Below are positions 17,701-27,722 of a DNA stretch of 64,000 bases, one piece after another. Each line of letters opens with the position of its first letter. The stretch's first letter is position 1. This DNA comes from an uncultured Clostridium sp. (GTDB lineage Bacteria; Bacillota; Clostridia; TANB77; CAG-508), in NCBI GenBank assembly GCA_900552555.1, contig URZW01000001.1, positions 186,001-250,000 on the forward strand, read 5' to 3'. The notes below the pieces were generated by a model that saw only the letters and a program-made list of their open reading frames with translations, had not been told where the DNA came from and searched no databases. The position numbers and the translations under genes were made by a program.

Positions 17701-18521
17701 TTTTCTTTTCCTTTACTTATATTTTTTGTTCTTTTTGGTAACTCTTTTAAATCTTCCACTTTATCAATAATTTCTTTTTTTTGCTTATTCATATTTTCTT
17801 TAAATTCATCAGTTTGTTCTACAACCTGTCTTTTTATTTCATCCTTTTTCTCTTTTATTTTAACTTTAATAGATTGAACCTTTGGATAAGCCTCCAATAA
17901 TCTCCTATATAATCTAGATTTATTTAATAATGCTTCTTTTACCTTATTTGTTATTTCTTCTGTATTATCTAAACTCTTTCCAAATTCTTTTGTTGTTTTT
18001 CCAACAAAACTGATAACATTAGTTGAAATTATATTATCTGATAAAAATACTACTAGTAATAGCCCTGATGTTATATTTAAAGCAAGTTCTGGTAATGCTT
18101 CAAATTTTCCAATTAAAAATGGATTTGAAACATACATTATAAACATTCCTAATAAACCAAATGGAATTATTGTATTTAAACATACTCTTCCATTTATATT
18201 AAATTTTCTTTGACTATAGTCCCACCATCTTGCATGAAATATTTTTTCCATAAAGTAACTTGTTAAATATTCTAGTGTTCCACATACCAATATTGCCATT
18301 ACAAATAATGCAAACGGATCTGGTACATATTTTTTTAGTAAAAATGTTATTAATATTGCTCCTGTTCCATATATTGGACAATATGGTCCTATTAAAAATC
18401 CTCTATTTATAAATTTCTTTTTTTCTATTAGTTTTCCTACTACTTCCATAACCCATCCAGCAACTGAATATGTTAAAAATAGCAAAAAATATACTCTTAT
18501 ATCTATTCCAAATATCATCAT
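17688..18521 (-). CDS. CmpB-type putative ABC transporter permease (PF06541-like)
   Basis: 277 residues from the ATG at 18521 (GGAG upstream; the longer frame enters an inverted repeat). About five membrane segments, with the family signature SVAGWVMEV near 20, FINRGFLIGPYCPIYGTGA, and EKIFHARWWDYS. The C-terminal third is a charged coiled coil. Members are annotated as putative ABC permeases though no ATPase is nearby. It is coupled to yihY. Confidence 0.85.
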   Translation of the reverse strand: MMIFGIDIRVYFLLFLTYSVAGWVMEVVGKLIEKKKFINRGFLIGPYCPIYGTGAILITFLLKKYVPDPFALFVMAILVCGTLEYLTSYFMEKIFHARWWDYSQRKFNINGRVCLNTIIPFGLLGMFIMYVSNPFLIGKFEALPELALNITSGLLLVVFLSDNIISTNVISFVGKTTKEFGKSLDNTEEITNKVKEALLNKSRLYRRLLEAYPKVQSIKVKIKEKKDEIKRQVVEQTDEFKENMNKQKKEIIDKVEDLKELPKRTKNISKGKEKWKK

Positions 18522-18537
18522 TTTTTCTACTCCGTTT

Positions 18538-18649
18538 CTTGTCAAAAGGGACGCCCCTTTTTGACAGATTCACTAAAAAATTCATAAAATTTTTTTATTT
18601 GTTTTTTATCACATTTTTTCTGTCAAAAAAGGGCGTCCCTTTTGACAAG
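18538..18649. repeat. long inverted repeat of the GGGAC family
   Basis: 18538-18567 and 18620-18649 are reverse complements over 30 bases with one mismatch (core AAAAGGGACGCCC). It fills the gap between recG and the CmpB-type gene. Confidence 0.9.
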
Positions 18650-18651
18650 TT

Positions 18652-20709
18652 CTATATTTCAATTCTATCTGTAAATTTATTTTTAACAGACATTTTTAAC
18701 AATTTATTTTCTTCTTTTTCCAATTTAGGATCATCGCTTACAATCTTCACAGCCGCTTCTTGAGCCAACTTTAAAATGTCCATATCTGTAAACAAATTAG
18801 CAATTTTAAAATCTGGAATACCATGTTGCATTGTACCAAAGAAATCACCTGAGCCCCTTAATTCCAAATCTTTTTGTGAAATAATAAAGCCATCATTGGT
18901 TTCACACATAATTTTCATTCTTTCCTTCGTGTTTTGTCCTTTTCCCTTAAATTTTAAAACACAATATGATTTGTACTCTCCACGGCCAACTCTTCCACGC
19001 AATTGATGTAATTGCGCTAACCCAAATCTTTCTGCATCTTCAATTACCATTATATTTGCATTTGGAACGTCAACACCTACTTCAATTACAGTTGTTGAAA
19101 TAAGTATATCTATTTCCTTGTTTTTAAATTTTTCCATTATTTCGTCTTTTTCTTTTGGTCTCATTTTACCATGAATATATTCAACTCTATAATTAGAAAA
19201 TGTTTCTTCTTTGCATTTTTCATATAAAGTTGTAACTGCCTTTAGGTCTGTGTCCTCTTCATCGCTTTCTTCGACCAATGGACATACAATATAGGCCTGT
19301 CTACCTTCGTCAATTTGTTTTTTTATAAAATTATTGATTCTTTCTTCCATTCTACTTGTAACTGCAAATGTCTCTATTGTTTTTCTGTTTGGTGGAAGTT
19401 CATCGATTATTGATATGTCCAAGTCTCCATATAAAATTAATGCAAGTGTTCTTGGAATTGGTGTTGCTGACATTACTAATACATCTGGATTTTGACCTTT
19501 TTGTGCAATTTTGGTTCTTTGCTTTACACCAAATCTATGTTGCTCATCTGTAACAACTAGCCCCAAATTTTTAAATTCTACATTTTCTTCTAACATTGCA
19601 TGTGTTCCAATTAATATATCAATTTCACCTTTTTTTAATCGTTCCAAAATATCTTCTTTTTTCTTTTTGCTAATACCTGATATTAATAATTCACATTTTA
19701 TATCAAATTGATTTAGCAATTTTTCAAAGTTAACCATATGTTGTGTTGCAAGTATTGCAGTTGGTGCTAGAATTGCTACTTGATATCCAGATTTTACGGC
19801 TTTATATGCTGTAATCATTGCAACAACTGTTTTTCCAGAACCAACATCACCTTGTAAAAGTCTGTTCATTGATTTTTCTGATTCCATATTTTCGTCAATT
19901 TCTTGCAATACTCGTAATTGAGCTTTTGTTAATTTAAATGGTAATGTGTTTATTACATCTGACATTTTTACATTTTCATCAAATTTTATTCCTTTTTTGT
20001 CTGTTAAATTACTGTTTTTTAATTGAAGTAGTGCCAATTGAGTTGATAGTAATTCTTCAAAAACCAATCTTCTTCTTGCTTTTTTGAAGTCATCAAAATC
20101 TTTTGGAAAATGTATATCATAATTTGCTTTATTTGCATTTTCCAATTTATACTCATTTAATATATATTCTGGTAAAGTTTCTGGCAAACCTCCTTGCTCT
20201 TTAACTTTTTCCAGTCCATTTTCAATTATTTTTCTTAAAGTATTTTGCGTTAAACTATATGTTAATGGATAAATTGGTATTATTTTTCCAGTATTATTTG
20301 AATTTTCTATTTCATCAAATACAGGTGAATTCATGCATATTTTACCATATTGAAACTCAACTTTCCCATAAAATCTATATCTCTTTCCCATTTGAAATTT
20401 TGATTTTAAGTATGGTTGATTAAACCATGTTATTACTGCTTGGCCTGTTTCATCTACAATAGGCAATTTTTGCATTGTTCTTCCTTTGCTTATTCTTGTA
20501 TCTATTAGTCTTGACATTGCTACTGCTTCTATTAATGCAACTTCTCCATTTGCACATTCACATATATTCTTTGGTTTGCTTCTGTCTTCATATCCTCTTG
20601 GATAATATGTAATTAGGTCTTTTACATTGAATATTCCTATTTTGTTTAAGAGTTTTACCTTTTGCGGACCTACTCCTTTTACATATTTTACATCTTCTGT
20701 TAAATTCAT
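18652..20709 (-). CDS. recG: ATP-dependent DNA helicase RecG
   Basis: 685 residues, normal length. An N-terminal wedge/OB domain (start VKYVKGVGPQKVKLL) is followed by superfamily 2 motifs: Walker A QGDVGSGKT, DEQHRFG, SATPIPRTLAL, VIEVGVDVPNA and QLRGRVGRG. It remodels stalled replication forks and recombination intermediates. It stands between a phosphoesterase gene and a long inverted repeat. Confidence 0.98.
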   Translation of the reverse strand: MNLTEDVKYVKGVGPQKVKLLNKIGIFNVKDLITYYPRGYEDRSKPKNICECANGEVALIEAVAMSRLIDTRISKGRTMQKLPIVDETGQAVITWFNQPYLKSKFQMGKRYRFYGKVEFQYGKICMNSPVFDEIENSNNTGKIIPIYPLTYSLTQNTLRKIIENGLEKVKEQGGLPETLPEYILNEYKLENANKANYDIHFPKDFDDFKKARRRLVFEELLSTQLALLQLKNSNLTDKKGIKFDENVKMSDVINTLPFKLTKAQLRVLQEIDENMESEKSMNRLLQGDVGSGKTVVAMITAYKAVKSGYQVAILAPTAILATQHMVNFEKLLNQFDIKCELLISGISKKKKEDILERLKKGEIDILIGTHAMLEENVEFKNLGLVVTDEQHRFGVKQRTKIAQKGQNPDVLVMSATPIPRTLALILYGDLDISIIDELPPNRKTIETFAVTSRMEERINNFIKKQIDEGRQAYIVCPLVEESDEEDTDLKAVTTLYEKCKEETFSNYRVEYIHGKMRPKEKDEIMEKFKNKEIDILISTTVIEVGVDVPNANIMVIEDAERFGLAQLHQLRGRVGRGEYKSYCVLKFKGKGQNTKERMKIMCETNDGFIISQKDLELRGSGDFFGTMQHGIPDFKIANLFTDMDILKLAQEAAVKIVSDDPKLEKEENKLLKMSVKNKFTDRIEI

Positions 20710-20748
20710 TTTATTCTCACTTTCGAGGGATTAATGAGTCCCTAATTT

Positions 20749-21441
20749 TTAAATTTCTAATAATTTAAAATCCAATCCATCACTACTAACTAATTTGTAT
20801 TCAATTCCATCAATATTTCCCTCTACTGCATCCAAAATTGAATTTGCGTGTAGGTGCCCATAATAACATCTTTTAATATTATATTTTTTCATAAGACTAG
20901 TATAATCTGTATTCATATAATTTTTAGTTAATGGAGGATAGTGCATAAACACTACTATTTCTTTATTTTCTCCATATTTTGATATTCCATCTTTTATTGA
21001 TAATTCTAATCTTGCAACTTCTCTTTTTGTTAATCTAATATCCTCTTGGTCTTCTGAGATATTCCATCCCTTTGTTCCTGCTATTATTTTATTTTCAAAT
21101 TCATAACTGTTATTATACAAAAAATCTATATTTTCAAATCCTTGTTCTTGTATATATCTTCTCATACTTGTTACTGTCGTCCACCAATAATCATGGTTTC
21201 CTTTTAATAAAAATTTTTTTCCTGGTAAATCATTTATAAATTCAAAGTCTTTGTCTGTTTCATCCAAATACATTGCCCATGAAAAATCGCCTGGCAATAT
21301 TACTGCATCTTCTGGTTTTACTTTTGATAACCAGTCTAGTTTTATTTTTTCTTCATAGTTTTGCCAGTTTTTTCCGAATATGTCCATTGGCTTGTTTGTG
21401 TTGAATGATAAGTGCAAATCTCCTATTACATATATTGCCAT
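20749..21441 (-). CDS. calcineurin-like metallophosphoesterase
   Basis: 230 residues from the ATG at 21441 (GGAAG ribosome site). The two-metal phosphoesterase motifs are all present: GDLHLS, ILPGDFSWAM, LKGNHDYWW, VVFMHYPPL and YYGHLHAN. It looks like the COG1768 group of predicted phosphohydrolases. The substrate is unknown. It lies upstream of recG on the same strand and may be co-transcribed. Confidence 0.88.
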   Translation of the reverse strand: MAIYVIGDLHLSFNTNKPMDIFGKNWQNYEEKIKLDWLSKVKPEDAVILPGDFSWAMYLDETDKDFEFINDLPGKKFLLKGNHDYWWTTVTSMRRYIQEQGFENIDFLYNNSYEFENKIIAGTKGWNISEDQEDIRLTKREVARLELSIKDGISKYGENKEIVVFMHYPPLTKNYMNTDYTSLMKKYNIKRCYYGHLHANSILDAVEGNIDGIEYKLVSSDGLDFKLLEI

Positions 21442-21710
21442 TTTTTCACTTCCTTTTTCTATGAAATATATTTCTTTTTTATAATTTATCAACTGTAAAT
21501 TGTTACTAATTTACTGAAAAAATATTTTTAATAAACTGTAATCTTTAATTTTTTCAGATTAGTTCTATTTAATTAATTGTCCGTTTTTATTCTTTCTATA
21601 GTTTACAATATTTTTCATTAATTGTCTATAATTGGTTTTCATAAATTTGATTTTTTTATTAAAAAATGTTATACTTTAATTATAAAAAGCTTAAGGAGGT
21701 ATTATACACT

Positions 21711-22184
21711 ATGAAGGAAACAAAAATGTTATATGCTGATTTGTTGAGTTTATGTCTTAACTCAATAAGTGAACGCGTGAATTTTCTCAAAAAACTCTCA
21801 AGTTTTGAAGGGATTGACATTGAAGAAGGATATTCTATATGTCTTAACTCAATAAGGGAACGCGTGAATTTTCTCAAAAAACTCTCAAGTCTTGGACGGA
21901 TTGACATTCAAATTCTCCCATATATTGAAGAAGAAGGATATTCTAATTGGATAAATTTTTCTTCAAAAATTTCGGAAAACAAAAAAATACGAGAAGAATT
22001 AATTTCGTACCTTTTTAGTAAAAAATCCAAGCACTGGTGGAAAAATGCAAGTGAATGTGGAGTAATTTTTTTCTTATACTCTGATTCACACTGGAAAAGA
22101 TCATACATGCCTGAAAAAATTGATATACGTCTTGTAGAAATTGGAAGTGATCCAGTATCAGTAATAGAGTTAAATATTTCATGA
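21711..22184 (+). CDS. orphan protein with an internal tandem duplication
   Basis: 157 residues from the ATG at 21711, behind AAGGAGG. I do not recognise it. Residues about 14-42 are repeated directly afterwards (LNSISERVNFLKKLSS, then LNSIRERVNFLKKLSS). The C-terminal half contains W-rich ISYLFSKKSKHWWKNASE. Codon use differs from the neighbours (CTC, CGC, CGT, CGG are used), suggesting a foreign origin. The strong ribosome site and terminator argue that it is expressed. Confidence 0.6.
   Translation: MKETKMLYADLLSLCLNSISERVNFLKKLSSFEGIDIEEGYSICLNSIRERVNFLKKLSSLGRIDIQILPYIEEEGYSNWINFSSKISENKKIREELISYLFSKKSKHWWKNASECGVIFFLYSDSHWKRSYMPEKIDIRLVEIGSDPVSVIELNIS
21751..21909 (+). repeat. 87-bp in-frame tandem duplication
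   Basis: Copy 1 is 21751-21837 and copy 2 is 21838 to about 21909, nearly identical at DNA level (shared GCGTGAATTTTCTCAAAAAA). The period is 29 codons, so the frame is kept. Confidence 0.9.
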
Positions 22185-22195
22185 AATTTGCACGT

Positions 22196-22226
22196 CAAAA
22201 GGCGACCTTAATAAGGTTGCCTTTTA
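22196..22226. terminator. bidirectional terminator between the orphan gene and tsaD
   Basis: AAAGGCGACCTT pairs with AAGGTTGCCTTT across a three-base loop; T-runs lie on both sides of the convergent junction. Confidence 0.85.
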
Positions 22227-23219
22227 ATTTAATTTCAAATTTGGAATTGCATTTAAGTTTAATTCACTTCTTTTTCCTTTAATAAAATTATAATATCCTG
22301 CTGATGCTATCATTGCAGCATTGTCTGTACATATTTTTAAATCTGGCATATATACTTTTATGCCTTTTTTCTCCAAATTCAAAAATTCTTTTCTTATATA
22401 ACTATTTGCAGAAACTCCACCTGCTAATGCAACTGTTTTTAACCCAGTTTGTTTTAATGCCTTTTCTGCATTCTCTAGTAAAATTTCTGTAACCGTTTTT
22501 TCGAAACTTGCACATAAATCAGCCTTGTTTATATCTGGTGTTTTATGATGTAAATTTATTACTGCTGTTTTTATTCCACTAAAGCTAAAATCTAAATTAT
22601 CAAAATGTGTTTTTGGTAATTCTATTGCATTTGGATTTCCTTCTTTTGCAAGTTTATCAACCTTTGGTCCTCCTGGATATCCAAGCTCAACAACTCTTGC
22701 AACCTTGTCAAATGCTTCACCAATTGCATCATCTCTTGTTTTTCCTAAAACTTCAAATTCTGTATAATCTTTTACATGTACTAATTGTGTATTTCCCCCT
22801 GAAGTCATCACACACAAAAATGGTGGTTTTAATTCTGGATATGTAATATAATTTGCTGCAATATGTCCTTGAATGTGATTTACTCCAACTAACGGTTTAT
22901 TTATTGAAAAACTTAATGCTTTTGCATATGAAAGGCCTACTAGCAGTGCTCCTACAAGTCCTGGTCCATATGTTGGGGTAATTGCATCTATATCTTCAAA
23001 TTTCACATTTGCTTCTTCTAATGCTTTTTTTGTTACTCTTGATATTGCTTCAATATGGTTCCTTGATGCTATTTCTGGCACCACACCTCCATATTTTTCG
23101 TGTATTGGTATCTGTGTGTCTATTATGTTTGATAAAATTTCTCTTCCGTTTTTGACTACTGATACTGATGTTTCGTCACAACTTGATTCTATCCCTAATG
23201 TTAATATGTCTTTTTTCAT
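22224..23219 (-). CDS. tsaD: tRNA N6-adenosine threonylcarbamoyltransferase
   Basis: 331 residues, the normal length. It transfers threonylcarbamoyl to A37 of ANN-decoding tRNAs, with TsaB and TsaE. Motifs: GIESSCDET at the start, the metal-binding HIQGH, the HNHIEAI block, and the ASHK-fold phosphate loop ALAGGVSAN. The usual partner genes tsaE and tsaB are not in this window. Confidence 0.97.
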   Translation of the reverse strand: MKKDILTLGIESSCDETSVSVVKNGREILSNIIDTQIPIHEKYGGVVPEIASRNHIEAISRVTKKALEEANVKFEDIDAITPTYGPGLVGALLVGLSYAKALSFSINKPLVGVNHIQGHIAANYITYPELKPPFLCVMTSGGNTQLVHVKDYTEFEVLGKTRDDAIGEAFDKVARVVELGYPGGPKVDKLAKEGNPNAIELPKTHFDNLDFSFSGIKTAVINLHHKTPDINKADLCASFEKTVTEILLENAEKALKQTGLKTVALAGGVSANSYIRKEFLNLEKKGIKVYMPDLKICTDNAAMIASAGYYNFIKGKRSELNLNAIPNLKLN

Positions 23220-23333
23220 TTTTTATGCTTCCTTTCATTTTGTATTAAAAATATAATATATGTGCCTAAATATCTACTTTAAAACTTTGAAAAAAATAGA
23301 GGGATTTTTGTCCTGTCCCCCAATCCCGTTTTT

Positions 23334-24074
23334 TTATAATCCAAATATTAATTTTCCTAATGCTAAAACTCCTTTTGAAACCCAGTTTATTGCTGGTGTT
23401 ATAATTGTTCCTGCAATTCCCGTTATCCAAATCAATACAAATACAATATAGAATATTTGCTCATTGTTCACAAAAAATTCTTTTGCCTTGTATGGTAAAA
23501 ATGGCATTATTATTTTTGAGCCATCTAGTGGTGGTAATGGTATCAAGTTAAATACACCAAGTCCAATGTTTATTGAAATTGTACTTGATAATAACATTAA
23601 TATTACCATTCCTACAGTTGATGTCATAAAAGCAATTCCTGCAAATTTGTATATTGCACAATATATTAATGTAAATATTATTGCAAGTATAAAGTTCATT
23701 AATGGTCCTGCAAGTGAAACTATTGCTTCTCCTTTTTCCATCGAAATTTTTCTTGTATAATTTCTTGGGTCTACTTCTACTGGTTTTCCCCATCCAAATC
23801 CTGCTACTAATAGCATTAGTGTTCCTATTGGGTCTAAGTGTGCAAATGGATTCAGACTTAGTCTTCCTTGCCTTTTTGCTGTGTCATCCCCTAGTTTATA
23901 TGCTGCATATCCATGTGCAAATTCATGGAATGTTATTGCTATAAGTACTCCTGGTGCACTTAATAGTAATCCTAGTAATTGACTTGGATTTGTTGCATAT
24001 TGTACTACTAAAAAGACCAACATAATTCCAATTATTATATACATTGTTCTTTTATCAAAATTAAAATTAAACAT
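23334..24074 (-). CDS. site-2 protease family membrane protein (peptidase M50)
   Basis: 246 residues, about five membrane segments. The zinc site is HEFAH (H50, E51, H54) and the second motif NPFAHLDPIG, with the LIPLPPLDGSKI segment near the C-terminus. It matches the short YwhC/RseP-like M50 group without a PDZ domain. Such proteases cut membrane proteins; the substrate here is unknown. Confidence 0.92.
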   Translation of the reverse strand: MFNFNFDKRTMYIIIGIMLVFLVVQYATNPSQLLGLLLSAPGVLIAITFHEFAHGYAAYKLGDDTAKRQGRLSLNPFAHLDPIGTLMLLVAGFGWGKPVEVDPRNYTRKISMEKGEAIVSLAGPLMNFILAIIFTLIYCAIYKFAGIAFMTSTVGMVILMLLSSTISINIGLGVFNLIPLPPLDGSKIIMPFLPYKAKEFFVNNEQIFYIVFVLIWITGIAGTIITPAINWVSKGVLALGKLIFGL

Positions 24075-24117
24075 AAAATTCTCCCTTCGTTTACTTATCC
24101 CTAAATATTTTCACTTA

Positions 24118-24849
24118 TTAATCTACTTCTTCTGATACTTGTTTTATTAATGATTCAAAATCTGATAATTTTTTATCAAGCCTAACTTGGCATTTTTGAA
24201 ACACTTCAACTAATGTTTCAACATTTCCAGTTGTTTGTGCTTCATATAAAGCATCTCTATATTCTTTATTATATTCATCATCTATTGCTATTAAATCAAC
24301 CGAATTCTCTATACATTGTCTTAGTATAATAAATCTTCCTATTCTTCCATTTCCGTCTTGAAATGGATGAATATGTTCAAACTTTTGATGAAAATCAGCA
24401 ATTGAATAAATATCCTTTTTACTTTCTTTCCAGTCTTCTAATAAATTATACATTTTATTTTCTACTAAATGTGGTTCACATAATTTTAAGTTTGTTTTTG
24501 ATAATCTATTTTCATATTTTTTCCATTTTCCTATATTATCAATTTCGTCATCAACTGTTCCTTTTTTTAGTAGTCTGTGCCATTCCCACAATAAATATTT
24601 GTCAAAAGGTTCTTGCAATGTATTTATAACTACATCAAATAATTCTAATGAATTTTTTGTTTCTATTACATCATCTAAGAAGTGTTCTCCTTTAACCTGT
24701 TTTTGTTCTAGTAAATCTATTAAATTTTCTTTACTAAATGTACTTCCTTCAAGTTTATTTGAATGATATAAATATTCTATTTTTATTGCGTCATATGCTG
24801 AATTTTTTATTTTTGATAATTTTTGCATTACATTTACAGATATTTTCAT
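24118..24849 (-). CDS. Fic family protein
   Basis: 243 residues. The Fic motif HPFQDGNGRIGR starts at H161 and is complete, so AMP- or other NMP-transfer activity is likely. An N-terminal inhibitory-helix motif is visible as SNKLEG (S30, E34, G35), typical of self-inhibited Fic proteins. No separate antitoxin is present. It lies 17 bases after a Nudix-like gene and is probably co-transcribed with it. Confidence 0.92.
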   Translation of the reverse strand: MKISVNVMQKLSKIKNSAYDAIKIEYLYHSNKLEGSTFSKENLIDLLEQKQVKGEHFLDDVIETKNSLELFDVVINTLQEPFDKYLLWEWHRLLKKGTVDDEIDNIGKWKKYENRLSKTNLKLCEPHLVENKMYNLLEDWKESKKDIYSIADFHQKFEHIHPFQDGNGRIGRFIILRQCIENSVDLIAIDDEYNKEYRDALYEAQTTGNVETLVEVFQKCQVRLDKKLSDFESLIKQVSEEVD

Positions 24850-24866
24850 AATGTCCCCCTTTTATC

Positions 24867-25286
24867 TTAGATATCAAATGATTTTACAAATTGTATAATA
24901 TCACTATTCACTTTTTGTATTCTCTCATCATTCTCAAATTCTTTAAAAGAAAACCACTTGTATTTTATATTAAAACACTGAAATTCCTTTTTATTAAATT
25001 CTTCAATATTTTTTAGTATGTTTACTTTATAAAAGAAATGTTGATATTCTTTTTCTATTTTATCACTTTCTGAGAATTTTTTATGTATCTTTTCACCAAC
25101 AAATGATATCTCAACATCTTCCTTTTCAATGTTTAACATTTCTTTTATTTTGTTATAAATTGATTCCATGTCTTCTTTGTTTTTCATTTTACTGTTTAAA
25201 AATAAATAGCAATTCCATTTTTTGTCATAATATTGTAAATATTCATTTTTTTCGTTTTTTATTATGATTATTGAATGTGTGTTCAT
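24867..25286 (-). CDS. Nudix-like protein lacking a clear Nudix box
   Basis: 139 residues. The N-terminus (SIIIIKNEKNEYLQYYDKKWN) and C-terminus (KWFSFKEFEND) look like the first and last strands of a Nudix fold, but the GX5EX7REUXEEXGU box is not present; the matching part reads NKIKEMLNIEKEDVE. It is probably a degenerate Nudix relative. It is paired with fic. Confidence 0.5.
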   Translation of the reverse strand: MNTHSIIIIKNEKNEYLQYYDKKWNCYLFLNSKMKNKEDMESIYNKIKEMLNIEKEDVEISFVGEKIHKKFSESDKIEKEYQHFFYKVNILKNIEEFNKKEFQCFNIKYKWFSFKEFENDERIQKVNSDIIQFVKSFDI

Positions 25287-25435
25287 AACTTTTCTCCCTT
25301 TTGTTTATCTTTTGATTTTTTTATTACATTTCATACTTTATCATATTTTTGTTAAAATTTCAATTACTATACTTATTTTTCTTTCTTAAAATATTCGTAT
25401 TTTAATTTTTCATGATATATTATTTTGATTATTTC

Positions 25436-27013
25436 CTACTTTAGATTTACAATTAAAGGATTCATTTCATAATATATTTCTCCACCTGTATCTTCTTGTC
25501 CATCAACTGGATTACGTATATTTTCTACTGGTACAATTTTTATATATTCTGAATTAGTATTTTCTATTAGTAAATATTCTAATGTTTCCCATGTTGCATT
25601 ACTATATTTCTTATTTGGAATATCATGTCTATCATAATCCTCTCTTGTACCATCACTATATATTAATGTGTTTTTATTTGTCAAAGCCAAGCAACTTAAT
25701 TCTTTTCCTTCAGAATCATATACTTTGTATCTATTTGTTATAGGTAAATGTTCTATTTCTTGATTTGAATATCTATTGGCAAACGCATTTGATGATTGTT
25801 GAGATGCGGAATGCTTTACTTGTACTACTGTTTGGACTGGTGATGCAACAACTTTTTCAACTTTTTGAGTAATATTTCTGAATTCCGATTTTATATCTAG
25901 GTTTTCTATAACTTTACTATCTTTTAGTATATCATTTTTTGAAACATTTACTTCAAATTCACCTGGTAAATCTATTGTACTTATAGATGGTATTTTCATT
26001 GTTTCACTTTCGTTTTCCATAATTTTTATATTTACATTTCCAAACCAATTATCACTTATATTTTTTGTTTCTTCTTCTAGGCCTTTTTCTGATAACATTT
26101 GAACTTTCCAATTAGCCATATTTACAATTTTATTGTTCTTCAGAGTTATTTTAAAATCGTTTTTGTTTTTTAGAATATCATCTGAAATTAAATAGAAATT
26201 ATAAACTTTATATTCATATTTATTTATTTTTTCTAACTTTTGCATACTTGTAACATAATAAGGTGTATCATCTATATATAGATTTGCATACCATTCTGTA
26301 TTTGGATTAAATTTATCATAATTATATGTTCCTCCCTTTTGATCGTTATTTAAGGTAAGAGCAATTGTAAATAAGGTATTTTTTCGTTCTTCAATGCTAT
26401 TTTCTATATTCTTTATCTCTTCATCATATTTTTTATTTATTTGTTCGTCTGTAAGTTTAATATCATCATAGTTTATATTATAATTTCCCTTTTGTATTTC
26501 TTCAGTGTAAATATCTTGTTTTAATTTTTTTATTGCTTCATCTTTAGCTTTTTCTTTTGTTTCTTCCATTTGTTGCAAAAATTCATCTGTAATAACACTT
26601 TCATCTATTTTTAATTTTTTATAATCCTCTTCGCTAAGTTTTACTTCAAATTCTAATATAGTTAATCCCTCATTACATAAAGTAGATACTAATTCTACAC
26701 TTGTATTTTCAAATGCTAATACTTGATTTTCTACCGGTTGTTTATATTCTACATACTGTTCTGAAAATTTTAATCCTATCCAATCAAATGCTGGCATTCC
26801 ACCAATTTTTCCTCCTGTTGCTGCATATATACTAAATGTTCCCACTAATGTGCTTAAAATTGAAGCAATAATTATAATAGCTTTTTTTATATAATGTTTT
26901 ATTCCATAATTTTTATTTTTATATAACGCTTTTTTTATTGCTCGTTCATATGTATATGGTTCTTCTATATCTTTAGATAATGCCATTTTTATTTTTTTAT
27001 CTAATACTTCCAT
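25436..27013 (-). CDS. DUF4179-type membrane protein, probable anti-sigma partner
   Basis: 525 residues: a cytoplasmic N-terminus of about 45 residues, one membrane segment (about 46-66), and a large outer domain beginning with the DUF4179-like FDWIGLKFSEQYVEYKQPVEN. It starts one base after the stop of an ECF sigma gene, the usual arrangement for a membrane-bound regulator of that sigma factor. The outer part has long charged coils (about 135-215) and a low-complexity stretch. Its anti-sigma role is inferred from context. Confidence 0.75.
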   Translation of the reverse strand: MEVLDKKIKMALSKDIEEPYTYERAIKKALYKNKNYGIKHYIKKAIIIIASILSTLVGTFSIYAATGGKIGGMPAFDWIGLKFSEQYVEYKQPVENQVLAFENTSVELVSTLCNEGLTILEFEVKLSEEDYKKLKIDESVITDEFLQQMEETKEKAKDEAIKKLKQDIYTEEIQKGNYNINYDDIKLTDEQINKKYDEEIKNIENSIEERKNTLFTIALTLNNDQKGGTYNYDKFNPNTEWYANLYIDDTPYYVTSMQKLEKINKYEYKVYNFYLISDDILKNKNDFKITLKNNKIVNMANWKVQMLSEKGLEEETKNISDNWFGNVNIKIMENESETMKIPSISTIDLPGEFEVNVSKNDILKDSKVIENLDIKSEFRNITQKVEKVVASPVQTVVQVKHSASQQSSNAFANRYSNQEIEHLPITNRYKVYDSEGKELSCLALTNKNTLIYSDGTREDYDRHDIPNKKYSNATWETLEYLLIENTNSEYIKIVPVENIRNPVDGQEDTGGEIYYEMNPLIVNLK

Positions 27014-27014
27014 A

Positions 27015-27536
27015 CTAATTATTTCCTTTCAAAAATTTATTCCTGATTTTTTCTTTTCCTCTTTTTAGCCTTGTTTTTATAGTATTTTCATTTGTTTTAA
27101 GTATTTTAGATATTTCTTTTATTGAATAATCTTCTAAATAAAATAATATTAAAGACATTCTTTCATCATAGTTTAAATCCTTTAAAATCAAATAAAAATC
27201 CAAATTATCTAATTCTTGATAATTTTCATTATGTGAATAAGTATTATCTAATTCTAAATTTTCAAAAGATATATTTCTATTTTTATTTTTGTTATAAACT
27301 CGATTACACTTGTTCACCAATATTTTTATAACCCATTTCTTATAAGATTCTTCTTTTTTTAATTTTTTTATATTTTTAAATGCTTCTATCATTGTTTCTT
27401 GAACTGCATCTTCTATATCATCTTCACAAGACAAACGACATCTTGCAATTTTATATAAATCATGTCGTATTTCATAAATTAATTCTGTAAATGCTTCTTT
27501 GTTCCCTTTTTGGGCTTTTTTTACTAATTCTTCCAT
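27015..27536 (-). CDS. ECF RNA polymerase sigma factor
   Basis: 173 residues from the ATG at 27536 (GGAGG five bases upstream). Region 2 is visible in EDAVQETMIEAFKNIKKL and region 4 in YSIKEISKILKTNENTIKTR. Its partner is the DUF4179 gene. A TGAAAC-type element upstream suggests self-regulation. Confidence 0.9.
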   Translation of the reverse strand: MEELVKKAQKGNKEAFTELIYEIRHDLYKIARCRLSCEDDIEDAVQETMIEAFKNIKKLKKEESYKKWVIKILVNKCNRVYNKNKNRNISFENLELDNTYSHNENYQELDNLDFYLILKDLNYDERMSLILFYLEDYSIKEISKILKTNENTIKTRLKRGKEKIRNKFLKGNN

Positions 27537-27569
27537 AATTTCCTCCGAATATATGTACATATCTTACAC

Positions 27570-27603
27570 CTATAAGAGCCTTTGTTATATAAAAAAAGTT
27601 TCA
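27570..27603 (-). promoter_or_regulatory. candidate ECF-type promoter, shared with 29565-29599
   Basis: TGAAACTTTTTTTA (27590-27603, minus strand) is identical to the element upstream of the next sigma gene and resembles the TGAAAC -35 of SigW-like sigma factors. The -10 element is not clear. Confidence 0.4.
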
Positions 27604-27722
27604 TTTTTATAAAAAAAGAGAAAATTATTGCAATTATAACTTTCTCTATACTTTATTTTATTATATATAATTTTCTAATTAACATCAATTTTTTTATACA
27701 CGGATATTATATTTCTGAACAA

